Shown: positions 1 through 9,739, numbered from the stretch's first letter. The stretch: DNA of 64,000 bases from Pleurocapsa minor HA4230-MV1 (GCA_019359095.1 JAHHHZ010000021.1:201327-265326), one strand, 5' to 3'. Numbers and translations: made by a program. Notes: generated by a model from the sequence alone, not told the origin.

Positions 1-389
1 TACCTGTATATCAACACCTTCGTCAGACAGCCGTAGCCAAAGAACAACAGATTAGCTTTAAACTCGATCGCCTAACCTTCAACGGCGTAATTGATTTGGT
101 GGGTAATGATTGGGTATTAGACTATAAAAGCGATCGCACTATCCAACCCCAAGATCACCGTTTCCAACTTTGGGTATATGCAGCCGCTTTAAATCATCCT
201 CATGCTCACATCGTCTATTTACGCCACGACAAGATCCATAGTTTTACACCAAGCCATTTAGCAGAAATTGCCGAGGAAGCCTATTCTCTAGCACAAAAAA
301 TAAGCCAGGGTGACTATATAGCCACCCCAACCACTGAAAAATGCGCCTACTGTCCTTACCTAGCTTTTTGTAATGACGCAACGATCTAA
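1..389 (+). CDS. PD-(D/E)XK (RecB/Cas4-like) nuclease, C-terminal part
   Basis: The reading frame is open from base 3 and the start lies outside the window, so only the last ~129 residues are seen. The nuclease core is recognisable: an Asp in FNGVIDLV, then DYKSD (the D-x-K part of the PD-(D/E)XK site), then a Gln/Tyr segment (RFQLWVYAAAL) like motif QxxxY of RecB nucleases. Near the end is a Cys cluster (CAYCPYLAFC), which in Cas4/AddB-type nucleases binds an Fe-S cluster. It is probably a DNA exonuclease, either stand-alone or the tail of a UvrD-like helicase-nuclease. Which of the two cannot be told here. Confidence 0.8.
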   Translation, partial: PVYQHLRQTAVAKEQQISFKLDRLTFNGVIDLVGNDWVLDYKSDRTIQPQDHRFQLWVYAAALNHPHAHIVYLRHDKIHSFTPSHLAEIAEEAYSLAQKISQGDYIATPTTEKCAYCPYLAFCNDATI

Positions 390-460
390 TTTATTAATTA
401 CAGCGAATTTCAATTGGATAAAACCCATTACCCATTACTTCGATAAATTAATGCGTCTAC

Positions 461-1447
461 TCAATCGAAAACTGCTGTAACTTTCACCCAAATACTCCTG
501 AAAGATCTTTGCTCACTGGGTAACTTTTTACACTCAGTTGTGCCATCTAGTTTAAGACCACCATCATCACTGAGAATATGCAAGCGATCGTCTTGATTGG
601 GATAAAATAAAACAGACTCTGGGCGAAAATCTTGAGGAAAAACAATTCCTTCAATCATTTCTGGATTTTCTGCTGAGTTTCCCGACCATTGATAAAGGCA
701 GAAGTTGCTACTATCATCAAAAGCTCCTGCACAAATAATATAAGTCTGATATTTTTCCCAGTATTCAATACTTCTAATCCCTAATCCTCCTAGATCAAGC
801 CTAATTGGCTCTCCGAACTGAGCCGACGAATTTTCTTGGCGGACTAATTCGGCTGGGTTTTTTAAAGGAATTAGTAAGGCTTTTCCGTCAGGAACGGGAT
901 TGCGAAAACCAATTAATAAATCTTGATTAGGAGTAGTACATAATCCTTCTATATTTATGCCATCTTTTGATTCAGGAGTTAGATGTTTATCTAGATCGAT
1001 TGATTCAAAGTATTGTTTGAGTTCTTGATCTTCTAATGAATCCCGTAGATCTTGCAAAAGGTTTTCATAAGAAGTACCCGATTGCTCAACAGAAATATTT
1101 TTTCCTTCAACAGTGATTTTCGTCCCAAAAAAGTGGTGACGTTGAAGCTTTAACTTGCCTTTTTTATTTCTTCCATGTGAAGTAATCCAATAAACCACTC
1201 CATCTAGTAGTGCTGCCCCTTCGATATCTACTTCTTTTTGCTTAGAATTATTTTTAAAATAGTGATTAAGGTCAATTTCCTGAGTTGGTTTGCCAGATTT
1301 TTTAGCCTGATAAACTCTCAAAATATTATCTTCATCATTAGCAACAATAACATAATCGCTCTTTTCAACAGCGATCGCTGCTGAAGCATCGCACATTCCT
1401 TGATGATTTAATTCTTCGATCACAGCGATAAAATTTAGCTTTTTCAT
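461..1447 (-). CDS. DUF3616 family protein
   Basis: This 328-residue protein looks like the DUF3616 family, whose members are probably beta-propellers related to phytase-like or esterase-like folds. Repeated strand-like blocks occur, for example VDIEGAALLDGVVYWITSHG near residue 95, followed by GINIEGL and GGLGIRSIEY. No signal peptide is visible, so it is probably cytoplasmic. The start chosen is the ATG at 1447; a TTG two codons upstream is possible but less likely. The gene stands alone, convergent with the preceding nuclease gene. No substrate can be assigned. Confidence 0.75.
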   Translation of the reverse strand: MKKLNFIAVIEELNHQGMCDASAAIAVEKSDYVIVANDEDNILRVYQAKKSGKPTQEIDLNHYFKNNSKQKEVDIEGAALLDGVVYWITSHGRNKKGKLKLQRHHFFGTKITVEGKNISVEQSGTSYENLLQDLRDSLEDQELKQYFESIDLDKHLTPESKDGINIEGLCTTPNQDLLIGFRNPVPDGKALLIPLKNPAELVRQENSSAQFGEPIRLDLGGLGIRSIEYWEKYQTYIICAGAFDDSSNFCLYQWSGNSAENPEMIEGIVFPQDFRPESVLFYPNQDDRLHILSDDGGLKLDGTTECKKLPSEQRSFRSIWVKVTAVFD

Positions 1448-1626
1448 AATCAAGCATTGCCAACATAGTAATTATTTAAGCGATCCCGAAAAGTGTTTTT
1501 AACTCAAAATAATTAAGTACAGGACAAGCTTAGAGAAAAATAAATCAAATTTAAAACTTGTCTTTATTTCCTCTGCGAATTTTGGCAACACTATCTTGAT
1601 TACATAATGCTCAATGCTTATTCACT

Positions 1627-1839
1627 CTAAGCTTCGTCGTAGGCTTCAATATCTAATAAGTGGATATAAGGCTGTGCTAGCTCTTCTCGTTGAAAGGCGA
1701 TCGCCCGCAGCAAATGCCAATCTTCTAAGGCTTCAAAAGGGCTATTATATTCATCCTGTTCCAAACGACTAGCAATAACAGCAACTTGCTCTTCAGTAAT
1801 TCCCACAATGTCTTGCTTAGTCAACTTTAAAGTAGTCAT
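1627..1839 (-). CDS. conserved small hypothetical protein
   Basis: A 70-residue acidic protein that begins MTTLKLTKQDI and ends in a DIEAYDEA tail. It has no membrane segment, signal peptide or cysteine and is predicted to be mostly helical (EEQVAVIASRLEQDEY, FEALEDWHLLRAIAFQREE). I recall similar ~70-residue proteins in other cyanobacteria but no function. It is probably real because coding composition is good and a HIP1-like site lies in frame. It stands alone between DUF3616 and a repeat-bearing spacer. Confidence 0.55.
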   Translation of the reverse strand: MTTLKLTKQDIVGITEEQVAVIASRLEQDEYNSPFEALEDWHLLRAIAFQREELAQPYIHLLDIEAYDEA

Positions 1840-2236
1840 TAGCCCATATACCTCAATTTAAAGTTTAGAAATCGTAAGATATTCCACTTACATAAGTGTA
1901 ACTCACTTTAATTCCAATTTAGTATTGCTCAACACTTTTTAGCATTTAGAGAATTTAGAGAATTTCAGTCAATTTTAAATTAAATCAAGTCCGCTTATGT
2001 ACTTCTAATAAAATCTTTGCCCCAAACTAAGCGGGATAAACGCCTCTGCGTCTTTGCGACGCGAAGCTAGTCCTTTAGGGCGCGAGACTTAACAATCAAA
2101 ATATTAAGTGCAATTTTAAAGAGAAATGGTTTAAGATGCCTTGTTTCTTTGCAAAGAGCAAAATGTAAAGTACCCTGATAATAAATTTAACCTGGTGGGA
2201 AAATATGTTTTTACTGATTAATAAAGCTTTTAATTT
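1840..2236. other. intergenic spacer with a dispersed repeat
   Basis: 397 bases with no credible gene. The middle (about 1987-2090) is a dispersed repeat element listed separately. The rest is AT-rich upstream DNA of two divergent genes. The open frame at 2096-2281 on the minus strand is AT-rich and overlaps the epimerase start, so it was not accepted. Confidence 0.6.
1987..2090. repeat. dispersed element, copy 1 (AAGTCCGC end)
   Basis: The element begins AAGTCCGCTTATGTACTTCT and runs into a stretch containing AAACTAAGCGGGATAAA, CTCTGCGTCTTTGCG and CGAAGCTAGTCCTTTAGGG. The same blocks occur in opposite orientation at 49446-49621, and parts recur at 21186-21400. Copy 2 has inverted ends (AAGTCCG at both sides), so this resembles a small non-autonomous mobile element. 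The right boundary here is uncertain. Confidence 0.5.
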
Positions 2237-3193
2237 ATGAAACGGATTTTTATTACTGGCGCGAGTGGTTGTATTGGTCACTATATGACCGAAGCTTTAA
2301 TTCAACATACTAATCATGAACTATATCTGCTAGTAAGAAATCCTGACAAGCTCAAATTTAACTATCAGGCTCGTCCAGGAATTCATCTTTTAGTGGGGGA
2401 CATGTCCCAGATTAAAAAATATAGCGATTTGCTACTCAAAATTAACATCGCGATCTTGGCAGCGACAGCTTGGGGAGGGAAAGAGGAAACTTATGATATT
2501 AATGTAGTTAAGACTTTATCATTAATTAATCTGCTCAATCCTCAAATTTGTGAACGAGTTATTTATTTTTCTACCGCCAGTATTTTAGACCGCAACAACC
2601 AGCTACTTGTACCCGCCTCTCAGTTTGGACACGACTATATTCGCACTAAATATGAGTGCTTTGAGCAGCTTTCTCACCAGGCTGTCGCTGACAAAATCAT
2701 TGCCGTATTCCCGACTTTAGTTTTTGGTGGAGAGCAAAATAAGCCCTATTCACATCTAAGCGCAGGGATCACCGACGTAACTAAATGGATTAGTTTAATT
2801 CGTTGGTTTAGCCTCGAAGGTAGTTTTCACTTCATCCACGCCCAAGATATCGCTAAGATTATTAGCTATCTGGTCGAAAATCTTGATTATGCTCCTAATT
2901 CATCTGCTGAAAGTATAGGCTGTCTTGTTTTAGGTAATCCTGCTATTTCTGTCGATCGGGCGATCGCCCAAATCACCAGCTATTTTAATAAAAAGATTTA
3001 TTTACGCATCCCGCTTTATATCTGGCTAACCAATATCTTGATTAAGCTATTTAAAATTCAGATGGATGATTGGAGTCGTTTCTCCCTCGACTATCGCCAC
3101 TTTACCTATGCCGATCCTGTCACCCCAGCCAGCTTTGGTCTGCAAAACTATTGTTCTACTGTGGAAGAGTTAATGAAAGTTTCAGGAGTTTGA
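2237..3193 (+). CDS. NAD(P)-dependent epimerase/dehydratase (extended SDR)
   Basis: This 318-residue protein has the extended short-chain dehydrogenase fold. The N-terminal Rossmann motif GASGCIG (Gly8, Gly11, Gly14) binds the dinucleotide, and YIRTK (Tyr134, Lys138) is the catalytic YxxxK pair. FPTLVFGG near residue 160 matches the substrate-side loop of NAD-dependent epimerases. It is soluble, with no signal peptide. The substrate may be a nucleotide sugar or a lipid/terpenoid intermediate and cannot be told from sequence. It converges on the MFS gene that follows, so they are not in one operon. Confidence 0.85.
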   Translation: MKRIFITGASGCIGHYMTEALIQHTNHELYLLVRNPDKLKFNYQARPGIHLLVGDMSQIKKYSDLLLKINIAILAATAWGGKEETYDINVVKTLSLINLLNPQICERVIYFSTASILDRNNQLLVPASQFGHDYIRTKYECFEQLSHQAVADKIIAVFPTLVFGGEQNKPYSHLSAGITDVTKWISLIRWFSLEGSFHFIHAQDIAKIISYLVENLDYAPNSSAESIGCLVLGNPAISVDRAIAQITSYFNKKIYLRIPLYIWLTNILIKLFKIQMDDWSRFSLDYRHFTYADPVTPASFGLQNYCSTVEELMKVSGV

Positions 3194-3223
3194 TTTCTAA
3201 CTGCAACTAGTTTTGAGTAGTAA

Positions 3224-4555
3224 TTAATGTAAAGCAACTTTAGTTTTAACTTCATTCCTCAACTGATTACGGTCGGGTAATTCTTGCTCTAGATAACGCA
3301 AACGAGGCTCACGATAGGCGATCGCTACTACCACTAAATTAATCACACCTAAGATAACTAGTAGTAAGGTAACACCTTGACCCATCCCTGTATTGATTAC
3401 CTTGCCGATCATCTGCGCGATAATCCCGCCTTCTGCCATCAACGGATTTAGCACATTATCAACCAATGGGCCTGCTAACAAATAAGCACAGATCGCCAGC
3501 GATCGCTCTAAGGTTTGCTGTAGGGCAAATACTCTACCCTGAAGACGACTGGGAACTTTACTCTGCCAAATTGCTTGGTTACAGCTAACAATAATTGGCT
3601 GGGAAAATAAATAGCCAAAGATCCCAAGTGCCAAAATAACAGGGGAAATCTTGAGACCACCAATTAAAACGATTAATCCCTGCAAACCAACAAAACAAAT
3701 AATTGCTTTAACGCGGTTACGAGGCCCTGACCAGACGCTCATCAATACGCTACCCAGCAACATGCCACAGCCACCAACAGACAGGACAAAACCTAGTTGT
3801 GTCGTCGATCCTGGTTGATATAGTAGTGGCCAAAGAACAACTTCGATCATCCCCATGGTGAAATAGCTAATTGCAATGAAGCAAACTAGACGTAATAAAC
3901 CTGGTCGCAGAACAATATAATTCCAGCCAGCCACAGCATCGCTAATCACCTGATTAACCACTTTGTTGCTTTTTTTAGATCGTTTGAAATCGGGAAACTT
4001 GACGCTAATTAAGGTTAAAATCGCGATCGCAAAAGTACTTATATCAATACACAAGATAGTTTTTAGACCAAAGCGGTGTAGTAGTAAACCCGCGATCGCT
4101 GGAGAAGCAATTTTGGCGATCGCAAAGGAAGCCTGTACCATCCCGTTAGCTCGAATTAGGTTATTTTTTGGCACTAATTGGGCAATTGATGCTGTGTAAG
4201 CAGGCTGTTGAAAAGCATTAAGACTTGATGAGACAATTAAAGCTAGATATATCTGCCAAACCGCTAGATGATTCGTCCAGACTAAAGCCAGAATAGCGAT
4301 CGTAACTAGTCCTGTTCCCAGATCGCTCATAATCATGGCAAAGCGCCGATTCCAACGATCGACTAAAACCCCTGCAAGAGGAGAAATAATCACCTTGGGT
4401 AGATACATAAATAGGATCGTCAGAGCGAATTGAGTTATTGTCCCTGTGTCTTGATATGTTTGGTCGAGAATCCAAAACCCCAAGGCAAACTCAGTCAGTT
4501 TCGTGCCTAACAAGGATACGACTTGTCCAACCCAGACGATCAAAAAAGTTTGCAT
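3224..4555 (-). CDS. MFS transporter (MFS_3 / efflux type)
   Basis: A 443-residue inner-membrane protein with about 12 hydrophobic helices. The loop between helices 2 and 3 carries the MFS signature GVLVDRWNRRFAM. The fold resembles the MFS_3 group (EntS and macrolide-efflux-like exporters), which use the proton gradient to expel small molecules. The substrate is unknown. It is a single gene, starting at ATG 4555, with a 412 bp spacer upstream that could hold its promoter. It converges tail to tail with the SDR gene. Confidence 0.85.
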   Translation of the reverse strand: MQTFLIVWVGQVVSLLGTKLTEFALGFWILDQTYQDTGTITQFALTILFMYLPKVIISPLAGVLVDRWNRRFAMIMSDLGTGLVTIAILALVWTNHLAVWQIYLALIVSSSLNAFQQPAYTASIAQLVPKNNLIRANGMVQASFAIAKIASPAIAGLLLHRFGLKTILCIDISTFAIAILTLISVKFPDFKRSKKSNKVVNQVISDAVAGWNYIVLRPGLLRLVCFIAISYFTMGMIEVVLWPLLYQPGSTTQLGFVLSVGGCGMLLGSVLMSVWSGPRNRVKAIICFVGLQGLIVLIGGLKISPVILALGIFGYLFSQPIIVSCNQAIWQSKVPSRLQGRVFALQQTLERSLAICAYLLAGPLVDNVLNPLMAEGGIIAQMIGKVINTGMGQGVTLLLVILGVINLVVVAIAYREPRLRYLEQELPDRNQLRNEVKTKVALH

Positions 4556-4967
4556 ATAAATTTTATTTAATATGGGTATCGTTCAACAAATATAAAAACT
4601 GAATAATTTTGAATAATTACTTAAAAGTTTGTCTAACTATAGTAGCTGTATTAATTTAGGGGTAACATCTATAGTAGGTTAATAATTTAATTGTAACACT
4701 TAAGTATTTTATACAAACTACAAACTGACAAAAAGATTATGATAGATGTTGTAGGTTGACTTTGCCAGACTCTATTACTTGTTTGACATGAATACTATAG
4801 CAGCCAGTGATGCCGATCTTGGCTCTGGCTTAAAAATTAATCCTTAAGATCGCCAATCAAAAAAGAAGCACTTACGTATACTCACATATAATAGTTGCTA
4901 ATTATGTCTAAGATCTTAAAGTTTTAAACTAAAATCATAGGCGATAACAGAAATTTAATGGAAATTA
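4556..4967. other. intergenic spacer between divergent genes
   Basis: 412 bases of AT-rich DNA between the divergent MFS and DnaJ genes. I see no gene, tRNA or strong hairpin. It probably holds both promoters, but no motif is convincing enough to list. Confidence 0.5.
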
Positions 4968-6308
4968 ATGGCTAGGGCGGAGAATCATAAGGAGAATTAT
5001 TACTTAATTTTGGGTGTATCCCAAAATGCAAGCCTCAAGGAAATTAAGCTAGCTTTTCGTGGTTTGGCGCGTCAATATCATCCTGATTTAAATCCTGACG
5101 ACCCAGTTTCGGCCGAAAAGTTCAAGCAAATATCTCAAGCTTACGATGTGCTGTCTGACGCCACAAAACGTCGTCGTTTCGACCGTAATATTCCTCTTCA
5201 GCAGCCTCAAACACCACGCAAAAATAATCAACCAAAACCAAATTCTCAAACAAAGTCTGCTAAAGCATCGCCCAAAACACATCTGGATTATTATAATCGG
5301 GGTTTGCTACGGACTCAGACTAAAGAGTATCGCCAGGCTATTGATGATTATAGTCAAGCAATTAAGCTTAACCCTCGATTTGTCGATGCCTATCTTAAAA
5401 GATGCGAAATGCGCTACAAGCTGGGGGATAACCAAGGAGTATTAAATGATTGCCATGAAGTGCTAAACATCGATCCCACTGTGGCAAAAGCTTATTATTA
5501 TCAGGGTCGAGCGCGTTACAGTTTAGGATACGTAGAACCAGCGATTGAGTCTTACAATTTGGCGATCGCCCAAGAGCAAAATTATCCTCAAGCTCATTAT
5601 TATCGCGGAATTGCCTATAAAGAATCCCAAAATATGACCTCGGCGGTTAGTGACTTAACTCAAGCAGCTGAATTATTTCGCCAACAACAAAATTATGATG
5701 CTTATCGTCGCACACAAAAAACAGTTAATGGACTTAGTAAAAACAACATGGTTTCTCGTCAAGAAAACTTAGCTTACAATTTTTTGACCACCCTGGGTTT
5801 ATCTTTGCTCAATCCTAGCGGTGGACTGTTGCCTGCTTTTTCACGCTTAGAAGACAAGCAGTTAATCCAGGTGGGAACTGTCTATGGCTTGTTATCTTCT
5901 TTGTTTTTTGTTTGTAGCTATTATATGGTCGGCATATTATTTTCTTCACCTGTTTGGCAGCTATTTTTGATTGCTTTAATTCCTTTTTTTTGTTTGATCA
6001 TAACAGGAAGTATTTTACGCGGTTTGTGGCATCATCGAGGTAACTTCGCCACCGATATTTTCTTAGCGGGTGTGGCGATCGCTCCTTTAGCTTTAGCTGC
6101 AATTTTCATCGGATTTGTGTCTATTTCAACTTTATCAATCGTCATTCCCTTAATGTTTTTTGGTTGTTCCTATAGCGCTCTTACTTTGCAAGCTGGCTAT
6201 CTGCAAGTGCTAAATATTACTGAAGCAAAAGCTACTTTTATGGCTGCGCTAATGTTGATGTTAAATAGCTGTATATCTTTTGTGTTGATCTCTAGTTTGG
6301 CTGTTTAA
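4968..6308 (+). CDS. DnaJ-TPR membrane protein
   Basis: A 446-residue fusion of three parts. Residues ~9-75 are a J domain with an intact HPD motif (YHPDLNPDD), which stimulates Hsp70 (DnaK) ATPase. Residues ~105-250 hold several TPR repeats (for example [20 protein letters not shown]) for protein-protein contact. Residues ~290-445 form about four hydrophobic helices that should anchor it in a membrane. There is no Gly/Phe region or zinc-finger domain, so it is a type III J protein. The plausible role is recruiting DnaK to a membrane complex; the client is unknown. The spacer downstream carries a dispersed repeat. Confidence 0.85.
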   Translation: MARAENHKENYYLILGVSQNASLKEIKLAFRGLARQYHPDLNPDDPVSAEKFKQISQAYDVLSDATKRRRFDRNIPLQQPQTPRKNNQPKPNSQTKSAKASPKTHLDYYNRGLLRTQTKEYRQAIDDYSQAIKLNPRFVDAYLKRCEMRYKLGDNQGVLNDCHEVLNIDPTVAKAYYYQGRARYSLGYVEPAIESYNLAIAQEQNYPQAHYYRGIAYKESQNMTSAVSDLTQAAELFRQQQNYDAYRRTQKTVNGLSKNNMVSRQENLAYNFLTTLGLSLLNPSGGLLPAFSRLEDKQLIQVGTVYGLLSSLFFVCSYYMVGILFSSPVWQLFLIALIPFFCLIITGSILRGLWHHRGNFATDIFLAGVAIAPLALAAIFIGFVSISTLSIVIPLMFFGCSYSALTLQAGYLQVLNITEAKATFMAALMLMLNSCISFVLISSLAV

Positions 6309-6349
6309 ATAGTTATTGATTGTCAGCTAGGCACAACTGATACTCAATC

Positions 6350-6626
6350 CTGTTGGTATACAACATTTATGGGTAATAGGTAATAGAATTTCAGCGGAAT
6401 TATAGCTACACGTAACAACATTAGAAAAATTTTGAAATACTACTTCCTATTTCTTATTTCCTACCTCGCGCATTCCCTTGCGTCTTACGCCGTCCTAAAG
6501 GATACCGCTTCGCATAACGCGGGGTCGCTCGTCTACTTACGAGCAGATTACTATTGATATTTTAATCTAACTTTGTACGACTATAAACTGCTTACCACAA
6601 AATTATTTTTGAGAATCGGATTTAGT
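6350..6626 (+). repeat. ~275 bp direct repeat, left copy, containing a palindromic element
   Basis: This block starts CTGTTGGTATACAACATTTA and ends GAGAATCGGATTTAGT. It recurs in the same orientation at 8588-8861, so the two copies bracket three hypothetical genes. Inside, 6401-6585 is a smaller element whose ends are imperfect inverted repeats (TATAGCTACACGTAAC at the left, GTACGACTATA at the right). A cluster of GC-richer small repeats (GCGTCTTACGCC, CCTAAAGGATACCGCTTCGC) sits in its centre. No gene is visible between 6309 and 6733. Confidence 0.75.
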
Positions 6627-6733
6627 ATGATTATTTAGTTAAAAAACAAAAAAATACACAACCTAATTATTTTATACAGGTTGCATATTTTAACTGGATC
6701 TTTATAATTCAAATAAATTTTATCTAGTTTTAT

Positions 6734-7048
6734 CTAGCTAGTAGCTATGGTTTCTGCATCAACATCAACAGTTTTGCTGGCAGAACTTTCAGTACTAGCA
6801 TCTGTAGTAACGTTTTTATTATCTTGACGAGTTTGCAGTTTAGCAATCATCATTTGTGATAGTTCAGTAAATAATAAACCTGCTAACATTACGTCATCTA
6901 TCTGACCTAAAACTGGAAGAAAGTCTGGTGCAATATCAATTGGGCTAACAAGATAAATAATAGTTCCTAAAATTACCCACCAACGGTATTTAGGGTGGCG
7001 GATTGCATCGCGATACCAATTATATAGGGAAGAAAGAGAGAAGTTCAT
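6734..7048 (-). CDS. YkvA family (DUF1232) membrane protein
   Basis: 104 residues. The DUF1232 signature is clear in the first half: a hydrophobic segment followed by SPIDIAPDFLPVLGQIDD, the conserved P-I-D-x-x-P-D-F motif of YkvA proteins. The C-terminal ~35 residues are Thr/Ser/Asp-rich and probably disordered. It is predicted to be a small inner-membrane protein of unknown function. It lies inside the block bracketed by the 275 bp direct repeats, on the same strand as the two hypothetical genes upstream but separated from them by 115 bp. Confidence 0.85.
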   Translation of the reverse strand: MNFSLSSLYNWYRDAIRHPKYRWWVILGTIIYLVSPIDIAPDFLPVLGQIDDVMLAGLLFTELSQMMIAKLQTRQDNKNVTTDASTESSASKTVDVDAETIATS

Positions 7049-7163
7049 ATTTATTATTTGTGTCCTCGACTAACTTGTTTTATTTTGACAGATTTTAATA
7101 GTAACTTCAGGGTGGATAACCAGATATCTATCTTTCGGTAAATACGATTAAAAAATTACTAAA

Positions 7164-7865
7164 TCAAAGTAAAAAACTCAGAGCTTTTAGACCTATTCGT
7201 CTTTGTCTAACACTTTTTGATAGTAGTCCATCTAGCAAATGATAGATAATCCAAGATTTAAGCTGTTGAGTTATGAGTATGCTTAAAACTGATTTCCCGA
7301 ATAAAAAAAGACCTAAGCAAATTAATAGCTTGGCTAGATAGTTGAGTGGTATTAAATACCAAATCAAAATGTTAATTGTAATTATAGCGATCGCCATCAA
7401 ACCAGATAATAACCAGTAATACCAAGCTTTTGATTTAAAGGGAAGTTGCGCCAGGATTTCGCCAACGAGCCAATAATGAGCTTGAGATATTTGATTGAGT
7501 AGTGGGGGATTATGGATCAATTCTTGCTTGATTTGCTGAGAGATTTTACCTTCTAGGTCGATGACACTGCGAAACAAAACATGAGAAACTTGCTCGTTGT
7601 CAAATAAATATTCTGTGGAAAAAGTTAAGCAAGATTGCGCCAGAGTTGAACGCGGTGAGCAGGGTAAATTTAACAGCGCATAGTGACGTAGATTAGCTAA
7701 ATTAGTCGCAGATAGAACTAATTTAGTCTCGGTAGCTTGATTCTGGGCGATTTGCTCCAGTAGTTTGGCATCCAGACAAAAACAAACTCGATCGGGAATA
7801 GTTACTTGACGGCTGATTCTGGTTAATTTAATTTGAATACATGAATTTAGAACTTCGTTGCTCAT
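7164..7865 (-). CDS. hypothetical membrane protein
   Basis: 233 residues, family not recognised. The first ~150 residues are soluble-looking. Two adjacent hydrophobic segments follow at about 155-200 (ending in LAKLLICLGLFLFGKSVLS), then a short basic tail (SVRQRRIGLKAL). Its ATG overlaps the stop of the upstream gene by 4 bp (ATGA), so the two are translationally coupled. The start lies within a heptamer tandem repeat (AATGAGC units). It probably forms a complex with the upstream product. Confidence 0.6.
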   Translation of the reverse strand: MSNEVLNSCIQIKLTRISRQVTIPDRVCFCLDAKLLEQIAQNQATETKLVLSATNLANLRHYALLNLPCSPRSTLAQSCLTFSTEYLFDNEQVSHVLFRSVIDLEGKISQQIKQELIHNPPLLNQISQAHYWLVGEILAQLPFKSKAWYYWLLSGLMAIAIITINILIWYLIPLNYLAKLLICLGLFLFGKSVLSILITQQLKSWIIYHLLDGLLSKSVRQRRIGLKALSFLL

Positions 7866-8563
7866 TGCTCATTGCTCACTGTTGAATGGCGTGCGACCAA
7901 AGAAAGCATAAATTTGACTAACCCGCGCCACTGTTGTTCTCCTGTGGCGGTTGAGCGTTCGTGTAACTGTAAGAGTAAATGGCGATCGCTGCGTCCTAAA
8001 ATTGCTTGAGAATAACGGTTCACAATTTTACCGTTGAGTTGTAACGATGTTTGAGCGTACGTCGTATCCGTAATATCATGCTGACGGGATGAACTTTGCA
8101 AAATGTGATCGCGCCGATCTAAAGCAATTTTCCGTTTGTTTAACTGCTGCAAGATATTAATAAACTGACGTTCCTTTAATAGTTGATTAACCTGTGACAT
8201 CGAGTTACGACTACTAGAAATTGGTTCGGGTAATCTCGTGGGAATATTCTCCCAATCAACGTTTTGCTGACTTAAAATCGGTAAATCGCGTTTGATTTCA
8301 GCTACTAGCAGGCGGTTATATTGCGTTGAACTAGCATCTATTAGCAAGAGACAATAGGCTAATTCTAATTGTCGGCGTAACTGCAAATAGCGATTCCACA
8401 AAGACAGATCGATTGCTGATTGTTCTAAAAAGGAGCGAGAGAGACCATAAATAGCTTGGTAAACTTCCCAAGGGATAAAGATCTCATCGACAATTTCATC
8501 CACAATCACAGTGCTGATTTCCACTGTAGTAATATTTGTCAGCATTTGATTCAAAAACGGCAT
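7862..8563 (-). CDS. hypothetical protein, coupled to the downstream membrane protein
   Basis: 233 residues, not recognised. It looks helical and soluble, rich in Gln, Arg and Leu, with long helices such as LWNRYLQLRRQLELAYCLLL and a basic stretch (KRKIALDRRDH). No signal peptide or catalytic motif is visible. It is the first gene of a two-gene unit with 4 bp overlap and starts just inside the right copy of the 275 bp repeat, which must therefore contain or adjoin its promoter. Confidence 0.6.
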   Translation of the reverse strand: MPFLNQMLTNITTVEISTVIVDEIVDEIFIPWEVYQAIYGLSRSFLEQSAIDLSLWNRYLQLRRQLELAYCLLLIDASSTQYNRLLVAEIKRDLPILSQQNVDWENIPTRLPEPISSSRNSMSQVNQLLKERQFINILQQLNKRKIALDRRDHILQSSSRQHDITDTTYAQTSLQLNGKIVNRYSQAILGRSDRHLLLQLHERSTATGEQQWRGLVKFMLSLVARHSTVSNEQ

Positions 8564-8587
8564 TTAAAAAGGATGTGATCCTGAATT

Positions 8588-8861
8588 CTGTTGGTATACA
8601 ACATTTATGGGTAACGAGTAACGAGTAACGAGTAACGGGTAATAGAGTTTCAGCGCAATTATAGCTATTCGTAACAACGTTAGGGCATTTTTGAAATACT
8701 ATTTCCTATTTCCTATTTCCTACCTCGCGCATTCCCTTGCGTCTTACGCCGACGCGGGGTCGCTCGTCTACTTACGAGCCAATTACTATTGATGTCCTAA
8801 TCTAACTTTGTACGACTATAAACTGCTTACCACAAAGTTATTTTTGAGAATCGGATTTAGT
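8588..8861 (+). repeat. ~275 bp direct repeat, right copy, containing a palindromic element
   Basis: Second copy of the block at 6350-6626, same orientation, highly similar over most of its length. It differs by a tandem heptamer expansion (GTAACGA units near 8612-8640) and by loss of one small GC-rich repeat in the centre. The inner element with inverted ends lies at 8660-8820. The whole stretch 8564-8866 between genes is this repeat. Confidence 0.75.
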
Positions 8862-8866
8862 CTAAT

Positions 8867-9685
8867 TTACGACTCAGGATCTGTGTCAACTGCTTCGTTT
8901 TGTTCTTCCCAATTGTGCCAAGTTTCTTTGGCTTCTTTGATGTTGAGAGATTTTAGATCGAACACTCCAGTTTTGACATCAGGCTCTTCATCTAACCACT
9001 CACTCCAGTCTGGTTGATTTTCAGGAGTTGCCGTTTCTTCTAACTCGGCACCATCTTCAAGATCGGCCAAAGACAGTAGATCATTAACCATCTGCTCATC
9101 TTCAGCATTTAAAGCAGGTAATTGAGGTTCAAGATTATTTTCCTCAATCTTGGCTACAGGCTGATTTGTCTGATTTGCTCTGTGGTTGCCTACTTTACTA
9201 GCTTCTAAGGCATTGGGCATGCCATAAAGATTACCAGTATTAGCTTGCGTTGGCAAAGATTCGCGGGCGACATCTGCTGCAATATCTACCCAATTCGCAT
9301 GTGTTGCTTGCTGCTGTTGAAAAGACGACATCAGTTGGAACATCTTTTGCAAACTGATCAAATTGTGTTGAATTGTTTGGTGTCCTTGAGTTACCTGCTG
9401 AAGGTGGAATTGCTTAATTTCCGAATAGCGATCGCCCGTTAGTTTTTCGCCAATTTCATTTTCAACTTTTCCTTCAATTAAATTGATATGAGTATGGAGA
9501 TAGTTATCCATCTGAACATTTTCTGCATCGATCTTCTGTCCATCGGCGGTGACTATTTTTGTCGTAATATTTAACTCTGGTGCATTGCTCATCGCCACCA
9601 GAAACGCTTCGCTAATATTACCTGCTTTAATTGCTTGTTTAAAATCTTCGCTGGATGTCATCGTTATTAATCTTCTAGAGGTCAT
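8867..9685 (-). CDS. hypothetical protein, paralogous to the next gene
   Basis: About 272 residues, family not recognised. The N-terminal half is helical with a block around residues 75-115 (ENEIGEKLTG, then EIKQFHLQQVTQGHQ) that also appears in the 112-residue neighbour. The C-terminal half is very acidic, with Trp-rich motifs (PDWSEWLDEEPD, ETWHNWEEQNEA), and is probably disordered. No signal peptide or cysteine. The start is uncertain among ATG 9685, ATG 9661 and a TTG just upstream; 9661 (MTSSEDF) matches the start of the paralogue best. Confidence 0.6.
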   Translation of the reverse strand: MTSRRLITMTSSEDFKQAIKAGNISEAFLVAMSNAPELNITTKIVTADGQKIDAENVQMDNYLHTHINLIEGKVENEIGEKLTGDRYSEIKQFHLQQVTQGHQTIQHNLISLQKMFQLMSSFQQQQATHANWVDIAADVARESLPTQANTGNLYGMPNALEASKVGNHRANQTNQPVAKIEENNLEPQLPALNAEDEQMVNDLLSLADLEDGAELEETATPENQPDWSEWLDEEPDVKTGVFDLKSLNIKEAKETWHNWEEQNEAVDTDPES

Positions 9686-9739
9686 ATCCAATCGAGCCAG
9701 CTTACCTATCTAAAATTTAAATACGATCTGGATTAATCA

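Noticed and set aside
2096-2281. Minus-strand frame over the epimerase start
   Set aside because: It is very AT-rich and overlaps the conserved start of the SDR gene.
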